Assembly (NCBI GenBank): GCA_016785225.1
Contig: JAFBJZ010000660.1
Span: forward strand, 5,579,001-5,643,000
Length of the DNA stretch: 64,000 nt
Source: Psettodes erumei
Lineage: Eukaryota > Chordata > Actinopteri > Pleuronectiformes > Psettodidae
Reading direction: 5' to 3'
Shown: piece by piece, positions 49,902 to 63,413 of the stretch
How positions within the stretch are numbered: position 1 is the first letter of the stretch
Layout of the letters: each line of letters starts with the position of its first letter
The notes under the pieces: generated by a model
What the model was told of the DNA's origin: nothing
Seen by the model: the letters and a program-made list of their open reading frames with translations, nothing else
Databases searched by the model: none
Position numbers and translations under genes: made by a program

Positions 49902-49931
49902 TGACGTGAGCCACGAGGTGTGGCCACGTCA
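49902..49931. promoter_or_regulatory. Inverted TGACGTG / CACGTCA element
   Basis: TGACGTG at 49902-49908 is exactly inverted as CACGTCA at 49925-49931, with partly matching flanks (AGCCAC and GTGGCC) inside. The arms are CRE half-site plus E-box-like sequences. Confidence 0.5.
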
Positions 49932-52615
49932 CTCACATCTTAACGCTCATTAAATCCAACTTTTTTGGATTGGCAACCGAGGACAGTTCTTTAAAAGAAT
50001 TCAATAATGTAATTTCTCATGGAGGAACGCTGTCGTTTTGGTCCAGCAAAGTTGTAAACACCCGTCGAGTGAGATGCCTGAGTTCAAAGTGTTCGTACTG
50101 ATGGCTCAGGAGAGGGGCCAACGCAGTAATAAAGCTTAATATTTGTTCCACTTTGTACTTTGGCAACTTCCACAGCACTGGGTCGTAATGGTGTAGCTTA
50201 TATTCATTTGAGGGCCCAAATTAGTTGGAGGTGCGGCTACAAGCCAGAAAACACTTAAAGCACTTGAAGCAGGATGCAGGAACGCTGAAAGAAGGCCGAG
50301 GCCGACGGCGGCTGACTTCATCGACGGAGAACTTCAAAGGCCAGCCGAGGCTCTACTGTATAGCCTCAGGCGGGCGACTCATCAATCTGGAGACAGCACC
50401 GAGGTGGTGCTGTACATCCAGCAGATAGCATCATACATCAAACAAGCTCTGGAAACACGACCCTGCTCTTTGGCTGCTGCAGAGAGCTATCTGTTTTTTA
50501 GCCCACACACGGCCTCACGTGGCAAATGCGGAGTGCGCGTGGAATGCTATGGAATTTCCTGTTTTTTATCTATGCGTTGTTGGGGTTTGGTTTTTTTGAC
50601 CAGTATCAAAATCAGCGGCACATTCCTACTTCATCGGTTTTAAACTTGCAAGCGGTTCGCCGTAAACACAAGATGCGGCAGCTGATCCCTTCCCAAACCC
50701 TTACAGCTCCCACCTGGAGCCGCTGCCCCGTGAATAACGTGCGAAACATTCAGCGCTCCTCTGTCTTGATACGGTATTTATCCACTCATTCCACTGCGGG
50801 GCAGTCAGCGAGTGTGTTGGGAGTGTTACGCCCAAACAGTGTTTGGTGGTGGTCATCCTCCTCTTACTCAATTACACCTGATAAGAGTCTTATCAGATGC
50901 TGTAATAAACAAGAACGTCTGCAATGTGTGGCTCTCTCTCTTTCCCTGTTTGTGTGTGTGTATGGGGGGGGGCAGAGGCACGCACACACGATCACTTACA
51001 GATAGAGGCGACTCGGAGCCGATTGGTCAGACGGAGCTGTGCGCTCTAACCGCGCCGCCCTCTCCTCAGACTCATCGCTAAGTGAAATACGGTCCATGCA
51101 GCAAGCGCTGTGTACAGTAGGTGACAGCATACAAATGCTCTGTTGATACAGCATACACAGACAGCAGACACATCCTGTATGCATTACGGCAGGCATGGCA
51201 CCAGGGAGCCCACACAGTCAGGCGTCTTCGGCCTTCAGGCTCAGAGCAGGAGAAGCCTCCATGGTGAAATGCTGTAATTGCAGCTTAACTGTCCAGGACA
51301 CACACAAACAATTTGGTCATATCCTGCACGGATTGCAAATAAACAAAGGAAGGGGAAGGGGAATGCAAGGGCAACATTAAATATCTAATGCGTTCAATGC
51401 AGCTCCGACTTTCTGGTAGCGGCATTGCTCCCGTCCACTCGTGCTTTTACAGACATCTCAGTAGAACAGATAAGACGAGAGGTGGAAGAACTGCAGTCAA
51501 TTAGATATTCGACTGCTCACAGGGCTATTATTGGAATTATGAAAGGAGCAGCAGACTGGAGCAACAAGCAAAGGAATGAAAGTGGGCAGAAAAAAAGTGC
51601 ATGGAAGAGAAGGGGGGGCAGGGGGGTGAGAGACCAAGCAGAGGAGAAACGGGAGGGAGAAGGGTAACGTCTGAGTGTAGGAGACCCAGGAATGTTAATC
51701 CTCTTTGTATGTCTCCCAGCAATGATTAAACTTTTCTAATATCAGGCATGACGAGAAAAAAAAAGGGTCATAAATGGGTCAAGCTGAGAGGAGAGGAGGA
51801 AAAAACAAGAGCAAAGCCAGTGGTCGTGCTCGCAGCGGCGCGGCTTTCCAGTCGCGCAGCGCAAAGCCACAAACAAGCCCGAGTCACTGCCCGCAGGCAT
51901 TCGTGCGCGGCCAAAGGGCCGAGCCCCGTTGTTCGTTAGCGCTGGACACGCATGTTTGCAGCCTAAATGAGACCAAGCTACACTCAAGTGTAACACGCCG
52001 GCCTGGTTATCCATTCATCACAACGGCCAGGGCCACGTGACACATGAAATACATCACGCCCGCGAGCTACTGTGCAGAAAAAAAAAAAAAAAACGGTCCA
52101 AGAAGCTGGCAGGCCGGAGTGGAGGAGTCGCAGAGAACCACTTAGCGGCTACGCTAGGCTAATCAGAGGTGAGAGGTCAGCGCCAAACTATGTGTGTTTA
52201 ACCCCTACGCTTCCTGGAAACTGCGCTCTCTGGAGGAGGATTTAGAGACGACGAGCGCACATTTTCCACAGCGCGGGAGTCGTTGGGACTCCGGGGACTG
52301 GACGTATCCCTCTTTTCCTCTTCACCTCTTTTTTTTTTCTCCCCCCCCTTCCAGTCGGTCTTTCCCCTGCTCTCACCACTTTCAATGAGCTGCATCATTA
52401 CCGCCAGATTTGAAGACAGGGCAGATGAAGCGCGGCGCAGGGGAAAGTGAGGGAGAGGGGGAGGGGGGGGCATGTATGTGTCTGTTACGCACCGGTGTCA
52501 GCAGGGAGACAGATTGGAGAAGTATTTCCTTGCCTGTCAGAGGAAAGGCCCTCTCACAGGAGGGCTCAGACATCATAAATCCTATGTGATTCTTTCCATG
52601 CCCCTTCCCTGTACG

Positions 52616-52636
52616 TCTCTCTCTCTCTCTCTCTCT
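52616..52636. repeat. (CT)n microsatellite
   Basis: About ten CT units. Confidence 0.9.
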
Positions 52637-54384
52637 TGGAGCCCAAACTCTGGACGCAGTGTTGAAAACAATCTGATTCATAATTCCCCCCACCCCGAGT
52701 GGCTCTGTGAATTAGACCCTCGCGCAGCTTAGCAGGCCTCACTTTTGCACAGTTGATTCATCAGAGCCTGCGGTCGCACACTCTAAAACCTGCAGCAACC
52801 TCCAGGCCTGTCAAGCGCCCGGAGCGGCCACGCTGGACTGCCTCCACTGATACTTCATTAAGCTCTAACGCTGCCATTTATCTCCGCGATTCTGCCTTCT
52901 ATTACTGCGTTAGGTGTTCTGTTCGAGTGCTGTATTATGGGGCTTTTATTTTGAAATACCGTAGACGCAACCGTACGCCGAGTCGGGCTCTTTCACACGC
53001 TCTCACTTGGCTCTATATATATTCTTCCATCAGAAGCAGCGCAGCCCTCATCATTAACATTCTTACACTGAAGGGGAGTTTTATCACTCCGACCACACGA
53101 AGCACACGCTCCCTTTGAAGTCGGGTTAAAGTCGGCATCGGCCCCGCTAAACGCACCTCTGTCTGCAGGACGTCGAACCACCGCCGGCCCGACCGGAGCT
53201 CTCCGTTCACGCGTACCGAGCAAAAGGTAGAGATGGCGCCCCATGAGGGTGAGCAAAAAAACCCCACCTGAATCTGGTCGTTCGAGAGCGAGAAAAAGAC
53301 GGCGTGCATCTGGTAAGTGTCTGACAGAAGGATTTTACGCCCTCGCTCCTGGAGCGGTTCACTCGTCAGGCCGCGTGCGTTCCTCAGATTCTTTGCTGAG
53401 TGGGGAAAAACCCAGTGCACGAAGCCCTCCCTCAGCATAACGTACAAGTAGCGCTCCCGCATAAAGGCACATATGATAAAATAAGACGATATTTAAAAAA
53501 AATATTTAAAAAAAAACTATATGAAGAGATACACAGGTGCCAGCCAATGTTTATTTATACTGCACATGACTGCCCTCTTCTGGTCCCAGTCCTTTTCAGT
53601 TAATTCTTAAGTGTGTGGTTTAATGAGGTTTTAGCATCAAAGGGGGAAATTTGTAAGTTTTACAGTTACAGTTGAAGGTATTTCTGCGAGTAAGTCATTG
53701 CGAATTTTATTCGTCCAGTCACCGTCAAGTACAGTAACATCTCGGTTTGTCATCTCAATGACATGAAAGAAGTGAACTGAGTTCATCTTGGCCAGGCCCC
53801 GAAAAAACTGCAGTCCAGTGGCTCCAGGAGGCCCAGCGGCTCTGAGCTCGAAACGGGGAACGACAGCCAGCGCTCCGACCGCTTGGACGGGGTCAAGCGT
53901 TCGGCGAGATCCAGATGCGAGCGTCCCAGAAGTCGTGCTTTCCACCACGGGCCGCTGCCTGCAACAATGCGCCGGCGCGCCGCAGACCCGTGCCTTCACT
54001 CCACTCCCGACAGGAGGGCACAGAGCTGATCTGGGGACTGTCCACAAAAATGCAAGATTTAGACTATTACAATAGCGCAGCTCGGCTGCACGTTTCAGGT
54101 GTACTTAAAAAGGTCAGCTGCTGTGAGAAAGCACCCGTCTCACGCTTGTGGACTTGCCCTTTGGTTTCTCCTTTAACCCCCACCCCCAAAGTTGACTTCC
54201 TCCCGTCTTAGATGCCTGCAAAAGCAGAGAGGGTCCCGTGTGTTCGTTCATCTGTCCCCCGACACACATTCCCTAAACAAGCACTCTCCAAAACACTGCT
54301 GGTTGCCATGGCAGTGCTACTGGCCTGAGTAAATAGAGGGGGAATAATGTCCTTAGAGGAGTGTTGAATGTAGAGGGGGCAGCG

Positions 54385-54385
<1 letters not shown>

Positions 54386-54423
<38 letters not shown>
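54386..54423. repeat. (TG)19 microsatellite, left half of an inverted pair
   Basis: Pure TG run of 38 bp; its complement (AC)n lies 138 bp downstream on the same strand. Confidence 0.95.
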
Positions 54424-54427
<4 letters not shown>

Positions 54428-54559
54428 CCTCTTTGCCACTGCAGTGCCCCCATGGGAGAGTTGCCTGGCAGAATCATTACGGTCTGTGCAAACACAACGC
54501 TGACATCCCAACTTCGCTCGGCCCCCACCACACATGCACACGCGTTTGCGGATGTCCAT

Positions 54560-54561
<2 letters not shown>

Positions 54562-54602
<41 letters not shown>
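54562..54602. repeat. (AC)20 microsatellite, right half of an inverted pair
   Basis: Pure AC run of 41 bp, complementary to 54386-54423. Confidence 0.95.
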
Positions 54603-54603
<1 letters not shown>

Positions 54604-57600
54604 TCTGCTCGTGTCCCGGCGCAAATGCTCGGTTCGGCAGTGTCAGTAGTTGAGGCACACGCGCTCATCATTGTAATTGCATATTTTCCTGTGTTTGCTT
54701 ACAGCACGGCCACTTGTCCATCTGAAATGAACCCCATCTACCGTCTGTGACTCCTAATCCTGTTTAGTCTGACACACATGCAAACACACAGGTAAAGGCA
54801 TGTTTAGTCTGCTTCCTCTAATTGCTGCACCACCTAAAACAAAAGGCGCTCGGAGCGTCCACTTGCCCAAAAAAACAGGTTATGAATCAGAGTCACGCGA
54901 TGACTAATTACAGTGCATCTAATCCTGAGACACGCATAGAGGCACACGCTCCCGTGGACATTATCACGGCGCCAGGCCCGAGGCCAGTCCGATGTGGACA
55001 TTTGTACTCTTGTACTTGTGAGGTCCCACGTTGATAAAACTGTACGGTAATTCTGGATATGACGGTCCAAAATATCCACCGAAATATCCACACATCAAAA
55101 ACGTTCCCACTCCCAACGTCTAAAACCTGCAGCGGTCCTCACAAAGACAGACATTAATTATCACACACATACACACACCACTGAAGCAGCTAAATGTCAA
55201 TTAGACGCTGATGAGAGACATGAATGGAGGAATGTAAGGTGAAGCAGAAGTTTAGTCTTTACTTGTCCAAAGTCCACTGTGACGTCCATTTTTCAGTGTC
55301 AGACTTACAGAACATACTGTAACTTGCGGGACCCCCCCCCCCACCCACCCCCCCACCCCACTGATTGCATATCGCACAGTCCAGCAATAAATCTTACTGA
55401 GGTTTCTCTGTGTAGCCCCGTGTTAGCCCACACCGCTCTGCGTGCATGTGGCAGAGTGCATTGTCGTGGTTGCGCACATGACACGAACATACCGCGTGTG
55501 CGCTCGTCGGCTCTGTTATTGCATCTACAAGCCAGTGATTAATGGAACTCAGGACTACAGATGAAAACTTAAAAAAAAAGTCTCTAGTCTTTTAGGGATT
55601 TAGTTCATTTGCGGTCTTGCAGTATGAAAGCATTCTGCCAAATACTAAGGTTTCAACTGAAATAATCTTTGATTCAATTTGGCCTACTTTTCATTTCGGG
55701 TCTCCTAATCTCCTCGATTTTCTAAAGTCCCAGTTCTTATGCCAGCTGTCTTTAAACTTGAACGTGAACATCGCATGATTTGAAAATGTCAGCCTCGTCA
55801 GCGTGTGGAACGATGATAAAGAACACCTTAAACAGAGATTTATGGCTTTTGCAGCACATGTGCGCTGCCCGCAGTTTTCTTTCCGTGCAGGATGACAACA
55901 GAAAGGCTAGAAATTAAGTCAACTAGTTCCCTTGGTTACCACTAAGTAGCTTAAAAACAATCCATAAAACACACCTCGGTGCACTTTACAGACACATAAA
56001 GCGTGGTTGGAACACACAGCGGACCAATTCACTTGCATGGCAGAACTACCCATTGCATCATCAAAAAGCAATGACAGCCCGGTCTACCTAAATCATACGT
56101 ATATGTGTGATGTATGACGCGGCCCGACCCTCACTTCTGGTCCACTGGGGGCCCCCGTGCAGGCAACGGCCAAGTCTAGTTGGCCCTCCATTTGGTACCT
56201 AATCATCCGGGGTCTAAAGACCACATCTGGAACGATCCAAGACCTCCAGGCCCGAGGCGAGCCGAGCCGCAGCCCGTCATGGTCGACACATGCTGCAGCA
56301 GAACAGCTAAAGCACCTGGGCTCAGAGTCTCCAGGCACGGTGCGCGGTGACGTTTCAATCTGCAGCCTGAACTGTTCTGCTCAGACCGGCAACAACTGTC
56401 CCTCTGCAGCTGGTAAATTAATCAAATATGAAAAAACCCAACATATTTTAACGCTCCCCGTCCCCGCATGTTCACTACTTCCGCCCGGGAGAGTACGTTT
56501 TCCCCCGTGCCGTTCAGTTTTCGCTGTCTGTTTGGTGGTTTCGTTTGTTTATTTGTCGGCAGGATCACACAAAAAGCACTGAACCAATTTGCAACACACT
56601 CGGCGGAAGGACGTGGCACAGGCTGGGTCAGAAGCCTTTTAATTTCGGCGAGGATGCGGCTAAATGGTCGGATCTAGGACTTCTTTTTTTCACTTTCCTT
56701 CACCGTGCATGATTTTTCGACCTTTTCAGCAATTTCTCAGGAAATGATAAAATTATTATGATCATCAGATTGCTTCCTTTTATTTTTCTAGTCAGGGAGT
56801 GGGATAGATGTGTGTGGCCTTGTCAGAGTTGTGTGCCATTATAGTTTAGAATGTTTTAATGTTGTGTAGATAGAAGAATGGCCGGGCTGGGCCGTCCTCT
56901 ATAGGCTCACAGGAGGAGGGGGGGTTCTTTGCGTGAAACTGTAACCGGATATATGCGTAGACACACAGACTATGTATGCATTGGCCTGTCCATTGAATGT
57001 ATATGTGTGGGGGGGGGTCGTGGCTGTAAGTGTTTATGATTATTCTTTATCACCGAGCCTTAAATGAACACTAGCAACACCAGAAGGGGCCTGTGTCAGT
57101 CTCAGCACCCCATAAATCTCCCTCCCCACCCCGTCCCTGGCTGATGACACACGTCTCTGTCTCGCTAAACATCTTGTTCCAAAACACGCCTGGCTCCAAA
57201 AGCCACGTCAGTAAGGAACACATTTTCATTAGCAGAACACACGCATAGCACTTTGCTTATACATTCAGCGGACTCGCACACGCACAGAGCCACGCGCACA
57301 CACACTCACACACAATAGGGACACCAGGGGAAAGAGCACAGAGGGAAACAAAGCATAATAGGCCCAATCCGAAAATCCCTTCTTTGTGTAATCAACTTTG
57401 TTCTGAGGTTGCTACACAGTAGTCTCGCAGTCAGAGGAAAACTTCAGGGCGGACGGACAAACGAGGCTTTTCTGCGATGTTGCACAGAGCGCGGTGATCG
57501 AAGCCTTGCGGACGCGAAGCAAACAGGAAGCTGAGCAGCAGAGAACACCGCCCCCGGCGGGATATGGCCCCAGCGGCCGGATGCACGACGGGTGTCCGTG

Positions 57601-59025
57601 TAGCGACTGAGCGAACAGCTCGTTATCAGGCGACCGTGATGGATGAGCGGAGCGGTGGCGGGAAGGCGGGCCCTTTCCCCCGGACGCCTTACACCAACAC
57701 CCACTTGAGACACGCCGTTCAAAGCATAACATTCATACGAAAAATCACGCCGCTGATCTCTGTATCAGCTGACATTCCTCCCAGGGTGCCTCACCGCGCG
57801 TCCACCTGAGAAACATAAATCACAGACGCCAGGGCGTGCTGAACCGGGGCCAGACACACATCAGGCCGGGCCGCCTTGGCACGGCTGTCAATCACGTCTT
57901 GGCAAAACACGCCAGAAGTAGAGGAAAAAAAAAACACGTAGGAAACGGTGGATATTGGATTAGCAGAATAACAGCCGTCGCCCCCGCACACACATATGGA
58001 CGCATATACCGTACATTCAAAGCGCACATGCCGCGCGGTTAGCGTGGCCCTCACCGGTAATTCTGTTTGATGGCTCCAACAAGCCACCGCTTCCATTCCC
58101 CTTGGCCTGCCTGTTTAAAACATGCAGCGCAATGTTGGATTCTTCTGTTCGGCCGGGCCCGACCGGCGACTCGGCCGAGAACACGCAGGAACAAGGTGAG
58201 AAAGTGTGCGCCGCAGATCCCGGCGCGCACAGCGGGGCGCAACGCTCCTCGCCGGCGATACTGTCACATTGAGGAATTCTCCAAGAGTGACGGGAGGAGA
58301 ACGATTGAGTGTTTGCAATTAAAACAAAATTCAACGTTTGTCTGCGTGGGGGCCCGTTTCGGTTCTGACACAGCGGTTCTTTCAGCGCCCGCAGACACAC
58401 TGGCCTGTGTGTCTCGCACGCTTCTACATATCCAGTTCCCTCCGCGCTCCCCAAGCTCCTCAGGGTCGAGACTCCTCGGGTCAAGGCAAGTTCGAGAGTC
58501 GTTGTTATCAAAACCAAATTTTTGGCTTCTTGACCCGGACATCAATGAAGGGCAAAAGAAGTCCTTTGCCTATCAGCAGGGTTTTTTCCAACTTATTTTT
58601 AGATAAAGGCAAAAATAATTTGTCCGTAACATGCAAAGGATTTGGCAGCAACGTTGCAAAACCGGTCAAATTAGCAAGTTCTTTGTGTGGTGTCTGATTA
58701 TGATCAGTGCAAACAAGACTGTTTTGACAAAGGACAAAGACATACGGAAAATAAATAAAGTGAAATCATGTGCTTCGCTCTTTTTTTTCTTTTTTTTCGC
58801 TCCCTCCTTTTGAAGTTTGGCTATAACTGATTTGAAAAGCACCTGATCCAGCTGCGCATTGCTGTAAAAAGTTCAAAGAGGCCTTTTCCAGCCGAATCAG
58901 TGTTGTTTACCATCCCACAAACACAAAACCATGTGCGCATTTAATTCCTCTGGTATCATCATTTAAGCACTCAAGTCACAGTTTTGACTGTTACTCTTGA
59001 ACCTTTTCACAAAACACCCCCCCCC

Positions 59026-59049
59026 AACACACACACACACACACACACA
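59026..59049. repeat. C-run followed by (CA)n microsatellite
   Basis: About eleven CA units preceded by a run of nine C. Confidence 0.85.
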
Positions 59050-59630
59050 TCCTCGAGTCAAAACGAATCCAACGGCGTGAGTTTAGTCAGTTTAGTTTTT
59101 TTCATCCTAAAAAGATTTATCCGATTTACACCAGATGTGGGCGGAAGTGGCGCGCTGGCGCGGCTCTGAAACAGTTTCGACTCTTTCAACTGTTTGGCTG
59201 TGACGTTCGGTCGTGCTCGGGTATCAAAGGGAAGAGGGAAGCGAGCAATTATTCTTCAGAGACGATTACGTAGAATTCATTTCGGCGCTTCGTTGTGTTC
59301 GCTCTCCTTCCCGCACGTTGCCTAATTAACGCCGTTTGCTGCTTGTATTTGTCGGTCTGAATTCGCTATGTGCGAGCGTAGCCAGCTGCTTTGCCACATT
59401 TATGGATTTTTTTAAAATCCACTGTATTATTCTGATTTAGATTCCGCAAATGCTTCTCCCCCAGACACACACACAAATGCACAAGTACACACTCGGCCCC
59501 TGGGGGCCCTGCTGTGGGCAGGTAGAATCAAACCACGACTGCAATCTCATCATCCGGAGGACAAAGGGACTGTCGGAGAGGAAATTTGAAGCACAGGTCA
59601 AAAAAACCTCGACGGGCACTTGGAAACTAA

Positions 59631-59648
59631 CACACACACACACACACA
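59631..59648. repeat. (CA)9 microsatellite
   Basis: Pure short CA run. Confidence 0.85.
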
Positions 59649-60738
59649 GGCGCCCATACATGGCTGTGACTATGCTGAGACCCCGCCACATACGCCTCCC
59701 TGTAAATGTTTTTGTTCGGCTCCAACCACAAGACCATGAGTTGAGTCTCGTTAGCTGGAAAGCCCGGTCCCTTTTGTTTGGAAGAAAGAGAATAATAGCT
59801 CGTTGGAAAGGGTTACCCTGCTTTACTCTCATGCCGGTGGTTGTTACGGATTTCTGGGGATTTAGAATAAAGCCATTTGAGGATCATGTCATTGTTCGGA
59901 GCGGCGTGGACACACAGGGAATGGAAATTCACAGAGCTTAGGTGGAGGCTCGCGGTTCAACATGTTTGGAAACGATGACGGAGAGATTAATGCGTGCAGT
60001 CGAAGTCGACCGTGGGCGCGCTGGCGTACACGTCATACCACGGAAATGCATTGATTTCACGTGCGTGCACACGGGTGTCTTTACAATCAAAGGCTCGCGG
60101 GAAGATGCGTGGCCTCTGCGGAATACTCCCGCTTGAACGCACCAAAGCGATGGAGGTAAGATGCTCTGGAGCGAAGGGAAAGTTTGGGAGAGATTCCCTG
60201 AGTGGAAGGCTGGGACGCGATGAGGGAGAAAGTGGGATTTAAGAGATTAGGATGACCCCACCGCCCGGCAAGAGCCAGAGAGGAGCTCAAACGTGAGTCA
60301 CACAGACTCCTGAGGGCCAGGCAGTAAAAGCACTGGGCTGGCAAGGCTACACTGAGAGCATCAGAGACCCGCTGCAGAGGCACGGAGAAGACCTGCATCG
60401 CACACAGTAAATGCACGCATGCCATGTAACAAAATTAAATCACTCCAGGCGTGCCCACGCGCGCACATGCACACACACACACAAGTGCGGGCAGATGAAC
60501 AGCAAGTCAACATGAGTGTTTAAATTCCAGGGAGACATCTGTAATGAGGACTGAGTCATTTGGATCTAATTACGGGCAACCAAGTGGAAAAGACAGAGTA
60601 AATCAACTCAAAGTGATTTGAGAAAAGAAAACGCAATTCCAGTGTGCAAACTCAATTCGCCATAAATGTAATTAATGTTGGTTTAAATGGAAGCACTCAG
60701 CTAATTGTGCGTCATAAACCATCGCTGGGGTTTTCGAC

Positions 60739-60746
<8 letters not shown>

Positions 60747-60769
<23 letters not shown>
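60747..60769. repeat. (CT)n microsatellite
   Basis: About eleven CT units. Confidence 0.9.
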
Positions 60770-61235
60770 GTCTCCGTCTTTCTCGTGCGCTCTTGTTTTT
60801 CCTTTCCTCTGATCCAGATCCACGAGTACTCCAGGGCGGCGCTCTCGTGCCATCTTGTGTTTCGACGTGCGTCCTGCAGCAGGCGAGACCCTCCTCCAGC
60901 CAGCATGAAATTAACATGCTGGGGAAAATCTTATAAGGCATCTTGAGTGTAATTTAATAGGCTGTGTATTCCTATACTCCGGTGTAATGACACAGATTTA
61001 AGGGCTCTGGAGATGAGTCAGAGGACCAGTTGAGAAAAGGCTCAAGGAAAAGACTTCTTTTAAAGTCTTCTTTATTTCTATAACTCGTAAATTCCTGGAC
61101 AATTCTAGTCTCACCAGTCAAACACACACACCACACGTTGTAGAAATATATAACCTGGATCACAGGCTAAAAAAGTTTGGGGTCCACTAGTAAGAAACTT
61201 GGTGCCCTGATGGAAATTGCACTGTGTTCATTTGT

Positions 61236-61249
61236 CCACTAGAGGGCAG
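61236..61249 (+). promoter_or_regulatory. Full-consensus CTCF motif, plus orientation
   Basis: CCACTAGAGGGCAG satisfies every position of CCASYAGRKGGCRS. It lies about 26 kb beyond the sfrp5 stop codon. Binding cannot be shown from sequence, but this is the best CTCF match in the window and a candidate domain boundary. Confidence 0.6.
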
Positions 61250-61897
61250 CTGAAGACCAGAAGGGTGAGAAAAGGGGGAGACGGCCTTCAGCAGCGCGGC
61301 GGGATAAATTAAAATTGCTGAGCTCACCAGCAGTCGCATCACATTCATCATACGCTAACGACGACAGGGCCCCATTACGGTGGCTGTAACAGCAGACGCA
61401 CACGCGCCCTGCTTTTGAATCTGGACTTGGTGTTAAACAAGTTGGACAGACTTTCACTCACAGCTCTCTGAATCACGTGCTTCTCACTGTGCAACCCCGC
61501 AACAGAATTCCGCACATAGTGACCCGTCTGCAGCTTTTTGCAGAAACGCACGGCTCCAAACGTCTGATGACAGGTATGGTGTTCGTACAGTGGGGCCGAC
61601 ATAGACCTCTCTGCCCCCTTCGCTGTAAATCATTACGGCAGCGCGGCAGTTTGAGGCCGCACAAAGTCACTTGTGTCACTGGTCTGGCAGATCTGGCAGG
61701 GTTTGACTTGGCTTTTGGAAATAAATGAAGCTTTATTAGAGCTGGTAATGTATAAACATGTTCCATAACTTTTAATTGTTGCCGTCTCTGCAACAAAATT
61801 ACGAGCAGCGCTTCACGTCGGAGCTGCTTCCATAAGTTGTGGCCAAGGGAATGAGGCGTGACGCTCATGACGAGGGTGGATCACTGCAGGTTGTCAC

Positions 61898-61919
61898 CCC
61901 ACCACCACCACCACCACCA
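61898..61919. repeat. (CCA)7 trinucleotide microsatellite
   Basis: Seven CCA units after a CCCC run. Confidence 0.9.
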
Positions 61920-62151
61920 TCCTTGCTCCTTCTTCTTCGTCGCGATAGCATTCATTTTGATGGAGCGCCTCCACGCTCTTGGTGTCAGCTGACCTCTATA
62001 TATGGCTGTGCGTAAGTGATCTGTGTGTAAGTGTTGCTGACGCGCCTGAAATCGAATCCCCGGATTACCCCTCACCTGTTACCAATAAACACTTTATTGG
62101 AGTGTTTGCCTGCATCCTTCCTGGTTCCCTGTTCACCTCGCTCATTACGCG

Positions 62152-62174
62152 ACACACACACACACACACACACA
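62152..62174. repeat. (AC)n microsatellite
   Basis: About eleven AC units. Confidence 0.9.
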
Positions 62175-63394
62175 ATTACGCGCACACATTCAGCCACGTA
62201 CCTATGTGCGTCCCAGCAGTCGTTGTCAGCCTATTTCTGTGTCTCTGACCTGTGGCGGACAAACAGAAGGCATATCAGTTTTGTAAATACTTCTGGGACC
62301 ATGATTCTTGGAGCTGGCCTTGCTCCACCCCCCACCCCCCCCACCCCCCCAACTATAATGGGCAACCCACCCCAGCCCCGCTTGGGCTCGCCACCAACTG
62401 GCAGTGCTAGCAAGCTGCCCCCCGCCCCACACCACCCACCACCACCCCTTCCACAGACCCTGGAGCAGTATCTATCAGACTGGGCCAGTTCGCCAGCAGC
62501 CAAAACCCAACAGATGCACCGCACTGAAGCCGACATCCAAAAAAATCGCGGGGGGGGGGGGGCGCTAACGTTTGAAATGTTCTCCCTCACACATATTCAC
62601 GTCTAAATATAAACACGCCCCCAGCCAGGGAGTTAGCGGATGAGTGGGAACAAAATCTGGTGCATCAATTTAATCTCTGCTGATTTCTGTTTTCTGTACG
62701 GCTCCACTTTCCCACCAGCTTCATTCGTAGCGGAGCGTTAACATCGCCTCCTCACATTATTAGTATTATTCTAATACTGCATTTAATACCGCATTAGCAT
62801 TACAGCGTGGTTTAGGTTTTTGCTAACGATCCGTTTCTTCCTCAAGATGTTTTTTTTCCTTGTCAGTGAAATACAAAAAAACCCCCAAAAACTAATAAAA
62901 CTCCACAGCATGGAACAAATTAATTTATTAAAAAAATCAGTTACAGTTAAAAATCCCACTGCAAACCGTGTCATTTTTGTCTGCTCCTGGAAGAGACGTC
63001 TTCATGCCACCATCCCATAGTTCCACACCGGCTGATATCAGCTCATGCAACACATCTGTCACTGTCAACAACATTTTCTCCCTGCGTCTGTCTCTCCGCC
63101 GGCCCCCCCACCCCGTCTCCTTGGAAAGAAGAGCTCTTTCAAGACTGTACGACACCCTCGTGCAGCGAGGCTGTCCTGAGAGACACTAACAGAGGATGCA
63201 AAGAAACGTTTCGAGACACATTTTGGTGCCGTTCTTTTTTCCCCCCGTTATCCGTGTCTGTTCTGCAGGCCTGTCATGCAGCTCCCTAATAGTGGATTAG
63301 TCTGGGCTTGTAAATGCTGTAAAGCTCCGAGAATGAACATCGATCTCTCGGTTTAATGAGAAATAACACGGGACAGACCCCCAGCGCCGTCTGT

Positions 63395-63413
63395 CCCCTC
63401 CCTCCCTCCCTCC
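63395..63413. repeat. (CCCT)n tract, G-quadruplex-forming on the minus strand
   Basis: CCCC T CCC T CCC T CCC T CC: on the minus strand four G-tracts of at least three with single-base loops, the canonical quadruplex pattern. Confidence 0.85.

Noticed and set aside
58017..58606. Overlapping 166- and 179-codon frames on opposite strands
   Set aside because: Mutual shadows without family resemblance; codon composition does not favour either strand convincingly.
62031..62606. 191-codon proline- and histidine-rich frame
   Set aside because: Its composition comes from CA and C-rich simple repeats; no domain or splice context.
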